The notes under the pieces: generated by a model | Told to the model about the DNA's origin: nothing | The model's input: the letters and a program-made list of their open reading frames with translations, nothing else | Database searches by the model: none | Program-made: the position numbers and the translations under genes | In this document: in pieces, positions 15,199-20,509 of the stretch | How positions within the stretch are numbered: the first letter of the stretch is position 1 | How the letters are laid out: each line of letters starts with the position of its first letter | DNA from: an uncultured Lachnospiraceae bacterium | GTDB lineage: Bacteria; Bacillota_A; Clostridia; Lachnospirales; Lachnospiraceae | Length of the DNA: 20,509 bases | NCBI GenBank assembly: GCA_910585655.1 | Contig: CAJUFW010000005.1 | Coordinates: 1 to 20,509 of the forward strand | Direction of reading: 5' to 3'

Positions 15199-16371
15199 AT
15201 GAGTGTCAGTATTGATGTATCCTATAAAAGCCTGAACCACCATCATGAGGAGCTGTGCGGGGACAAGGTAGAGATTTTAAAAACAGAAGATTCGGATATT
15301 GTGATTTTAGCAGACGGAATGGGAAGCGGTGTCAAAGCCAATATCCTTTCTACCCTGACATCCAAAATCCTTGGTACGATGTTCCGGATGGGCGCTACCT
15401 TAGAGGAGTGTGTGGAAACTATTGTAAAAACTCTGCCGATTTGTCAGGTGCGTCAGGTGGCATATTCGACGTTTAGTATTCTGCAGATTTTTAAGTCAGG
15501 AGAAGCTTATCTGGTAGAATTTGACAATCCGACCTGCGTGTTTGTTCGTGATGGCAAGCTGGTAGACCTGCCTTTTACCAAGCGGGAAATCGAAGGAAAG
15601 ACGATTCAGGAATGTCGTTTTGATACAAAGCTGAACGATTGTTTTGTGCTGATGAGCGACGGCGTGATTCATGCAGGAGTAGGACAGCTTCTGAACTTTG
15701 GCTGGACCTGGCAGAGCATGGCGGATTATACGGTAAAAAGTATGAAAACGACACGTTCCGCTTCCCGTCTGGCAGCAATATTAAGCAAAGCCTGCGACGA
15801 TTTGTATGAAGGGCAGCCGGGAGACGATACGACGGTAGCAGTAACAAGGGTGATTGAGCGGAAAACAGTAAGTTTGTTTACCGGTCCGCCAAAGACGAAA
15901 GAGGATGACGAGCGGTGTATGAAGGAGTTTTTTGCACAAGAGGGAAAGAAGGCGGTCAGCGGCGGTACCAGCGCCAATATCGTAGCCAGATATCTGGATA
16001 AACCAATCAAAACCTCTCTTTCCTATAACGATCCGGAAGTTCCGCCTACGGCTAAGATAGAAGGTATGGATTTGGTAACGGAAGGTGTGTTGACGTTAAA
16101 CAGGACGCTGAATCTTTTGAAAACCTACGTAGAAGAGGATATTGACGAAAACTTTTTCATTGAATTAGACCGTGACAACGGCGGATCCCAGCTGGCAAAG
16201 ATGATCATTGAAGATTGTACGGATTTTTATATGTTTGTCGGCAGGGCAATGAACGAAGCACATCAAAATCCGAACCTGCCGTTTGACCTTTCGATCCGCC
16301 TTCATCTGGTGGAGCAGATCCAGGAGTTGGTAACGCGGATGGGCAAAACGGTTCGGGTGAGATACTATTAG
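15199..16371 (+). CDS. SpoIIE-type PP2C serine phosphatase
   Basis: 390 residues, cytoplasmic, no membrane helix. The N-terminal half is a SpoIIE-like PP2C domain with metal ligands in ADGMGSG (residues 38-44), MSDGV (about 153) and GDDTTVAV (about 210). Residues about 220-390 form an unrecognised C-terminal domain that may bind a partner or the sensory hydrogenase. Family members remove phosphate from Ser on STAS antagonists. GGAGGGG is the ribosome site and overlaps the hydS stop region, so the two are co-translated. Linking of PP2C to group C hydrogenases is known and supports a H2-to-phosphatase signal. Target not encoded here. Confidence 0.9.
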   Translation: MSVSIDVSYKSLNHHHEELCGDKVEILKTEDSDIVILADGMGSGVKANILSTLTSKILGTMFRMGATLEECVETIVKTLPICQVRQVAYSTFSILQIFKSGEAYLVEFDNPTCVFVRDGKLVDLPFTKREIEGKTIQECRFDTKLNDCFVLMSDGVIHAGVGQLLNFGWTWQSMADYTVKSMKTTRSASRLAAILSKACDDLYEGQPGDDTTVAVTRVIERKTVSLFTGPPKTKEDDERCMKEFFAQEGKKAVSGGTSANIVARYLDKPIKTSLSYNDPEVPPTAKIEGMDLVTEGVLTLNRTLNLLKTYVEEDIDENFFIELDRDNGGSQLAKMIIEDCTDFYMFVGRAMNEAHQNPNLPFDLSIRLHLVEQIQELVTRMGKTVRVRYY

Positions 16372-16418
16372 TATTCCTGGAAGTTCCATACAGACTTTGA
16401 ATGGCAAGGAGAGAAAGT

Positions 16419-17912
16419 ATGTTAAAAATTGAAAATGATATTGGAAGAATTAAACATGAAGTATTATATGAGGTAGCAAAGTACGCCTTTGCAGGAGAAC
16501 CAGAGGGCGGCTTAGAACAAATGCCTTATGAGATGTTTCCGGGACCAAAGCCGCAATTTCGTTGCTGCATTTATAAGGAGCGGGAAATCATCCGTGAACG
16601 GATCCGTCTAGCGCAGGGGAAATCCCCGGTGGCAGGGAAGGACAATAAAAATATTGTTCAGGTAATTACTTCCGCCTGCGAGGGCTGCCCGATTACCCGC
16701 TTTGTCGTCACGGACAACTGTCAGAAGTGTATGAGTAAAAAGTGTCAGGGAGCTTGTAATTTCGGGGCTATTTCCATGTCCAGGGATCGCGCCTATATCG
16801 ATCCAAGTAAATGTAAGGAATGTGGAAAATGTTCCCAGGCATGCCCGTATAATGCGATTGCCGATCTGATGCGTCCATGCAAAAGGAGCTGTCCGGTAGA
16901 CGCGATTTCTATGGATGAAAACGGGATTGTCGTCATTGACGAAGAGCGTTGTATCAACTGTGGCGCCTGTATCAAAGATTGCCCGTTTGGCGCGATTTCC
17001 GATCGTTCTTTTATCGTCGATGTGATCCGGATGCTGCGTGCCGGAATTCCGGTCTATGCTATGGTAGCGCCTGCCATTGAGGGACAGTTTGAGGATGCTT
17101 CGGTAGCGGATATCGCAGAGGCGATTAGGAAGCTGGGCTTTACAGATATGTATGAGGTATCCTTGGGTGCCGATCTGACGGCTGCCGGGGAGGCAAAGGA
17201 ATGGGCAGAAGCTTACGCAGAGGGGAAGAAAATGACGACCTCCTGTTGCCCAGCTTTTGTCAATATGATCAAAAAGCATTTCCCGCAGCTATTGCCGAAT
17301 ATGTCCACGACCGCTTCTCCGATGGTAGCTGTAGCTCGTTATATCAAGGCGGTTCATCCGGATGCGATGACCGTTTTCATCGGTCCTTGTGTGGCGAAGA
17401 AGGGCGAGGTATTGGATACGATTACCCAACATGCAGCGGACTATGCTCTGACTTTCGACGAATTATTTGCAATGCTGCGAGCCAAGGATATCAAAGTAGA
17501 AGCGAGCGGTTTAGAGCAGCAGCAGGGCAGTATTTACGGACGGCGTTTTTCCCAGAGCGGCGGCGTAACCAAAGCGGTTCTGCAAAGCTTAAAAGAGACC
17601 GGAGAAAATACCAACATTCAGGTAAAGGTATGCAACGGAGCGGCAGAGTGTAAAAAAGCCCTGATGCTTCTGCGCGCCGGAAAGCTTCCGGAAGATTTTA
17701 TCGAGGGTATGGCATGCGAGGGCGGCTGCGTCAACGGACCAGGAGCAATTGCCTATGGACCTGCCGTGATGAAAGCAAGAGAAACGTCCCTGGCGCAAGG
17801 CGACAAACGCGGAGTGTATGAGAATCTGCAGCAGTTTGAAGTCGGCTCACAGGACAATATGACGCTGGAGAAGCTGACGCATCCGAAACATCCGCGGAAG
17901 TTTGAGCAGTAG
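16419..17912 (+). CDS. Group-B-like [FeFe] hydrogenase
   Basis: 497 residues, single-subunit, ferredoxin-linked type. After an N-terminal part of about 100 residues comes a Cys-rich region with several [4Fe-4S] motifs (CQKCMSKKCQGAC, CKECGKCSQACP, CINCGACIKDCP). The H-cluster domain has TTSCCPAF (near 272), GPCVAKK (near 322) and MACEGGCVNGPG (near 431), the loop variants of group B enzymes. All expected cluster cysteines are present, so catalysis is likely. ATG 16419 is chosen over 16401 because AAGGAGAG lies between them. It follows the phosphatase gene by 47 bases and ends the cluster. Resembles the HydA2 type that accompanies hydS in Ruminococcus albus (recalled). Confidence 0.9.
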   Translation: MLKIENDIGRIKHEVLYEVAKYAFAGEPEGGLEQMPYEMFPGPKPQFRCCIYKEREIIRERIRLAQGKSPVAGKDNKNIVQVITSACEGCPITRFVVTDNCQKCMSKKCQGACNFGAISMSRDRAYIDPSKCKECGKCSQACPYNAIADLMRPCKRSCPVDAISMDENGIVVIDEERCINCGACIKDCPFGAISDRSFIVDVIRMLRAGIPVYAMVAPAIEGQFEDASVADIAEAIRKLGFTDMYEVSLGADLTAAGEAKEWAEAYAEGKKMTTSCCPAFVNMIKKHFPQLLPNMSTTASPMVAVARYIKAVHPDAMTVFIGPCVAKKGEVLDTITQHAADYALTFDELFAMLRAKDIKVEASGLEQQQGSIYGRRFSQSGGVTKAVLQSLKETGENTNIQVKVCNGAAECKKALMLLRAGKLPEDFIEGMACEGGCVNGPGAIAYGPAVMKARETSLAQGDKRGVYENLQQFEVGSQDNMTLEKLTHPKHPRKFEQ

Positions 17913-17921
17913 TTTTGTATA

Positions 17922-17960
17922 AAAGAACTCCCCGTCTGTGAAGCAGGCGGGGAGTTCTTT
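17922..17960. terminator. Strong bidirectional terminator
   Basis: AAAGAACTCCCCG (17922-17934) and CGGGGAGTTCTTT (17948-17960) form a perfect 13-bp stem with a 13-base loop that can pair further. T-rich sequence follows on the plus side only within the stem; on the minus side TTTTATACAAAA follows. It ends the sensory cluster and the converging hicB gene. Confidence 0.88.
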
Positions 17961-17978
17961 GAAAAAATAAACATGAAA

Positions 17979-18380
17979 TCAGGCATTCGCCTGGATTTTA
18001 GAAAGAAGCGCTTCCTGCAGAATCTGGGAAAAATTTAAGTCCATTGCCATAGCTGCTTCGTTTAGCCATTCCGGGATACTTAGCGTCTTTTTTACGGCAC
18101 GGGAGCTGGTACGTTTTTTATAGGCCAGCATATCAAATTCCATGACGACAAGGAAGGAATCGGTCTCTGGAGAAATGGAGGTCGGATCAGAGGCGGCAGG
18201 GAGAGGTTCGTGTTCCTGCTCCCGGCATACTAATGCCAGTCCCAGTGCGTCTGCTGCCATTTCATAGGCTTGTTCCATATCATCGCCCTGCGTAAGGCAT
18301 TCCGGAATATCCGGGAAAGAAACCCAGAAACCTCCTTCTTCTGCTTTGTGGAATAAGGCAGGGTAAAATAGTTTTTTCAT
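17979..18380 (-). CDS. hicB: HicB-family antitoxin
   Basis: 133 residues, full-length HicB. N-terminal partial RNase-H-like fold: YPALFHKAEEGGFWVSFPDI with PECLTQGDDMEQAYEMAADAL is the family signature. The C-terminal part (KKTLSIPEWLNEAAMAMDLN) fits a ribbon-helix-helix DNA-binding domain that represses its own promoter. The ribosome site AAGGAGG is strong. Its toxin hicA should sit directly upstream, but only a tail of it is left (18409-18465), so the antitoxin is orphaned. It might still guard against another HicA in the genome (inference). Confidence 0.9.
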   Translation of the reverse strand: MKKLFYPALFHKAEEGGFWVSFPDIPECLTQGDDMEQAYEMAADALGLALVCREQEHEPLPAASDPTSISPETDSFLVVMEFDMLAYKKRTSSRAVKKTLSIPEWLNEAAMAMDLNFSQILQEALLSKIQANA

Positions 18381-18408
18381 AATGATATCCTCCTTTATAG
18401 AGTTACTG

Positions 18409-18465
18409 TTATTTAAGTCCGGCTTGCTTTAGGATGGCTTGCTCCAAGCCCTTTTTTTGATGTTT
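18409..18465 (-). pseudogene. hicA: C-terminal remnant of hicA toxin
   Basis: On the minus strand, 28 bases before hicB, an 18-codon frame reads GLEQAILKQAGLK then stop, matching the conserved HicA C-terminus (pattern G-T-L-x-x-I-L-K-Q-A-G-L). A stop codon precedes it, and the N-terminal part with the catalytic His and dsRNA-binding fold is missing. The promoter lies only a few bases upstream, so a deletion of roughly 40-50 codons is inferred. Short matches like this carry some risk of chance. On the opposite strand, the same stretch forms a small hairpin (18436-18450) with a T-run. Confidence 0.6.
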
Positions 18466-18467
18466 TC

Positions 18468-18496
18468 ATCATAACACGTAATATTACGTATGTCAA
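18468..18496 (-). promoter_or_regulatory. hicAB promoter with palindromic operator
   Basis: On the minus strand: TTGACA (18491-18496), 17-base spacer, TATGAT (18468-18473). The spacer holds a perfect 14-bp palindrome, ACGTAATATTACGT (18476-18489). This is an ideal place for autorepression by HicB. The promoter looks intact although the toxin gene is not. Confidence 0.75.
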
Positions 18497-18551
18497 GAGC
18501 GTAGATTTTCCTATAAAATCAGCGGAGCATGGCTGTCCTACCAAGCTGTAT

Positions 18552-18743
18552 AATACTCTTTCTGCATTTTCCAATCAGGATGAGGATATTTTAGAATTTT
18601 GCACGATGCCAAGAACCCGTAGCAAAATCATTGCGTTTGCCGGGAAAGCCCGGACTTATGTGATAACGAAGATGGTTTTGCCGCTGATTGAAGCCAGAAA
18701 GCTGAACTGGACGATACCGGATAAGCCAAAAAGCTCGAAATAG
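18552..18743 (+). pseudogene. Fragment of a RecG-like/AlbA_2-type protein, C-terminal winged helix
   Basis: The plus-strand frame reads DEDILEFCTMPRTRSKIIAF, then ARTYVITKMVLPLIEARKL, then TIPDKPKSSK and stop. This resembles the C-terminal helix-turn-helix of AlbA_2-domain proteins annotated as ATP-binding or RecG-like helicases (pattern ILEFC..PRSRKEI, LL..G.L..TIPDKP). No N-terminal part or start codon with ribosome site is present, so it is a remnant. Identity is from pattern memory only. Confidence 0.55.
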
Positions 18744-18774
18744 AAGTATATAAGGGCATAGCGAAAAGAAAGTC

Positions 18775-18804
18775 TTTACGAATCCAAGCTTCTTGGGATA
18801 TAAT
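18775..18804 (+). promoter_or_regulatory. Possible promoter of the Nudix gene
   Basis: A perfect TATAAT (18799-18804) stands 39 bases before the Nudix ATG, with TTTACG (18775-18780) 18 bases upstream as a weak -35. Confidence 0.5.
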
Positions 18805-18842
18805 AGAGGAAAACTTCCTTTTGGGTTTGGAGGAGGATTGCT

Positions 18843-19248
18843 ATGAATGATGAAAATACAAACTGGGGACAGAGCGTTGCCGGTGTCGTCATGAAGGACA
18901 ATAAGGTGTTGCTTGCCCGCCATACTTATGGAAATGGAATGCTGATTATTCCAAGCGGATATGTAAACGTTGGGGAGTCGCCTCAGGATGCGTTAAGGTG
19001 TGATTGGTATATTGTGTTTGCCGCAGAATATGTTTCAGGGGAAGCGGTATCGGATCATGACGAGAATAGTGAAGTGGTGTGGATAGAAGTGGAACAGGCG
19101 TTGGCAAGGGACGATGTGCCGGAACTGACAAAAAAATGATAGAAAGCGCTGTTTCAAAATCCGGCGGGCTGCAGTATACGGATTATGCAGGCAGTCCAAA
19201 ACAAGCGTTGCACTCTCTTTATACGTTATCTGATTTCTGTCCAGAGAA
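18843..19248 (+). pseudogene. Nudix hydrolase, disrupted by deletion and frameshift
   Basis: The open frame (18843-19139, 98 residues) begins with a normal Nudix N-terminus (SVAGVVMKDNKVLLARH, then IIPSGYVNVGESPQDALR) but jumps straight to DWYIVFAAEYVSGEA. The rest of the Nudix box (RE-x-x-EE-x-G), which binds the catalytic metal, is gone, with roughly 35-40 residues missing. The frame then hits TGA in an A7 run; one base more restores a Nudix-like C-terminus reading KKMIESAVSKSGGLQYTDYA and onward to SLYTL. So there are two lesions and it cannot be active. GGAGGAGG precedes the ATG. Confidence 0.8.
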
Positions 19249-19263
19249 AGGAGAAAGCAGAAC

Positions 19264-20358
19264 ATGAAGTATGCCAATCAGATTTCTGAAATACTCAATG
19301 CGTTTTCACCTGCACCTCTAAAAAAGGAGCAGATGACAGAGTTTTACTGTGCAGATACGATGGAATATCGTACCAGTGATAAATATGATTCGCCGATTGA
19401 GGATCTTGCAGATATCTGTCGGAATCCGAAGGAGTACAGCGCCTGTCTGCTGCTGGGGCATAGAGGCTGTGGGAAAAGTACGGAATTGAACCGGATGTCA
19501 GAAAATCTGGCTAAAGAGGGATATAAAACAAGAACGATAAACTGTAGCTTGGATCTGGATTTGTTCAATATCGTACATTCGGATCTTTTTATTCTAATGG
19601 GAGAGGCTTTACTGGAAATTGCAGAGGAACTGGGCTGTGAGATAAGGAAGCCGCTTTTGGAGCGGATAGAGAATTTTTGGATGGAAGGTACAGAAACGAT
19701 GCTTTCCAAAGAAGCAGCAGGGATTACAGTAGAAACGGGAACCGAGCTTGAGACAAAAGGGATTTTTGTCGGTCTTTTGAACCTGTTTGCAAAAGTGAAG
19801 ACAGATTTAAAATTTAATGAAGAAACGAGAAAAGAATACCGAAAAAAAATAAGTGTTCGTACCAGTGAATGGATTGGCTTATTAGGAGAAATAGCGGAGG
19901 AAATAACGGAAAAAACAGGCGGAAAACGTCCGATTCTTATATATCAAAAAAGTTTACAAGTTAATATAAAGGTGTTAGGAAACACACATCCCTTTACAGC
20001 GACAGGTTACAATAATTTAGCAAGAGTATATTATAATCAGGGAAAGTACCAGGAGGCAGAAAAACTGTTTCTGAGAGGGTTACAGATAAATAAGAAAACT
20101 TTAGGAGAGGAGCATCCATCTACCATTGTAAATTACCATAATCTGGCAAGCGTGTATCGGGCAAAAGGAGAAAATACAAACGCCCTGCTTTATTTTTTCA
20201 GGGCTTATCAAAGCTTGCCTATGGAACCGGAGCCTGGTTATCCCGATAGAAAAGGAATTTACAAAGAACTGGAAGCGGTTTATTTCAAAATGAATCCTCA
20301 GGGCAATTTTAAACAATGGCTGGTGGAACAAGAAAAGAAAGCAGAAAAGCCAGAATAA
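19264..20358 (+). CDS. Chimeric P-loop ATPase/TPR protein, probably a deletion product
   Basis: 364 residues. The N-terminal part is an AAA-type NTPase with Walker A GHRGCGKST (65-73). Around residue 226 the text runs KRPILI directly into YQKSLQVN: RPILI looks like the start of a Walker B strand, which should continue with Asp residues, but the sequence passes into kinesin-light-chain type TPR repeats (GNTHPFTATGYNNLARVYY, then GEEHPSTIVNYHNLASVYR). Walker B, sensor and lid regions are absent, so hydrolysis is unlikely. Best explanation: an internal in-frame deletion within a longer ATPase-TPR gene or between two neighbours. Full-length relatives of this type include STAND-like NTPases, some involved in phage defence (inference). 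The ATG follows AAAGGAGA. Confidence 0.7.
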   Translation: MKYANQISEILNAFSPAPLKKEQMTEFYCADTMEYRTSDKYDSPIEDLADICRNPKEYSACLLLGHRGCGKSTELNRMSENLAKEGYKTRTINCSLDLDLFNIVHSDLFILMGEALLEIAEELGCEIRKPLLERIENFWMEGTETMLSKEAAGITVETGTELETKGIFVGLLNLFAKVKTDLKFNEETRKEYRKKISVRTSEWIGLLGEIAEEITEKTGGKRPILIYQKSLQVNIKVLGNTHPFTATGYNNLARVYYNQGKYQEAEKLFLRGLQINKKTLGEEHPSTIVNYHNLASVYRAKGENTNALLYFFRAYQSLPMEPEPGYPDRKGIYKELEAVYFKMNPQGNFKQWLVEQEKKAEKPE

Positions 20359-20423
20359 CCAGAAGAACTAAAAAAAAAGAGAATACAGAAAGAAATAGAA
20401 TAAGGAAAAAAGGAAGCTTGTTT

Positions 20424-20509
20424 ATGAATACAAAATTAAAATTACGAAAAGCGCATCCCGCCGACCTTCCGGAAATCATGACTATCATTCACCAGGCGCA
20501 AAAAAGCCT
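20424..20509 (+). CDS. GNAT acetyltransferase, 3' end cut by the window
   Basis: Only 28 codons are visible: LKLRKAHPADLPEIMTIIHQ is the usual N-terminal beta-strand/helix of GNAT N-acetyltransferases. AAAAGGAAG lies just upstream. The acetyl-CoA-binding motif and the substrate region lie beyond the window, so its substrate cannot be judged. Confidence 0.7.
   Translation, partial: MNTKLKLRKAHPADLPEIMTIIHQAQKS

Noticed and set aside
16608..17279. 223-codon minus-strand frame
   Set aside because: Antisense to the group-B-like hydrogenase, whose cluster motifs are unmistakable.
18436..18458. Small hairpin GGCTTG-CTC-CAAGCC with T7 on the plus strand, looking like a terminator
   Set aside because: No plus-strand gene leads into it; it coincides with the hicA remnant and is probably chance or a block to antisense transcription.

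Overview
The window looks like a chromosomal piece of an anaerobic, H2-metabolising Firmicute of class Clostridia, probably Lachnospiraceae. This is inferred from the gene families: an NAD-linked trimeric [FeFe] hydrogenase, clostridial sensory-type hydrogenases, strong AGGAGG-type ribosome sites and sigma-A promoters. No rRNA, tRNA, CRISPR array or insertion sequence was seen. The species cannot be read from the sequence.

Layout. (1) 1-1972, plus strand: the 3' part of a membrane sensor histidine kinase, then a lipoprotein preceded by nested inverted repeats. A strong bidirectional hairpin at 2012-2044 ends this block. (2) 7165-2078, minus strand: a five-gene operon for the soluble, probably electron-bifurcating [FeFe] hydrogenase, in the order hydC, a small histidine-kinase-type ATPase, an HndB-like ferredoxin, hydB, hydA. 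Its promoter has a TATAAT box, with an inverted repeat at about the expected transcription start. (3) 7453-9509, plus strand: a promoter and three genes, namely a membrane-anchored protein, a lone FakA/Dak C-terminal-like domain, and an unrecognised 322-residue charged protein. (4) 9616-17960, plus strand: a long hydrogen-sensing type cluster. Its order is DRTGG protein, RsbW-like ATPase, hydrogenase-like iron-sulfur protein, second DRTGG protein, PHP phosphoesterase, 2Fe-2S ferredoxin, PAS-bearing sensory hydrogenase (HydS type), SpoIIE-type PP2C phosphatase, and a group-B-like [FeFe] hydrogenase. A Rex-type operator lies at 13053-13070, inside the cluster and just ahead of the ferredoxin gene. 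A strong terminator closes it. (5) 17979-20509: a gene-decay zone. It holds a hicB antitoxin with only the tail of hicA left, a fragment of a RecG-like/AlbA_2-type protein, a Nudix hydrolase with an internal deletion and a frameshift, an ATPase-TPR chimera lacking its Walker B region, and the start of a GNAT acetyltransferase.

How the parts may work together. HydABC would interconvert H2 with NADH plus reduced ferredoxin. The sensory cluster has two hydrogenase-like proteins that end in signalling or extra Fe-S domains. It also has a PP2C phosphatase and an RsbW-like kinase, the classic partners of a partner-switching circuit, although no STAS antagonist is encoded here. The likely reading is that H2 or redox state is sensed and passed to a phosphorylation switch that controls hydrogenase genes. 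A related hydS/hydA2 arrangement is known from Ruminococcus albus (recalled knowledge, not checked). The function of the DRTGG, PHP and small ATPase components is not established by the sequence.
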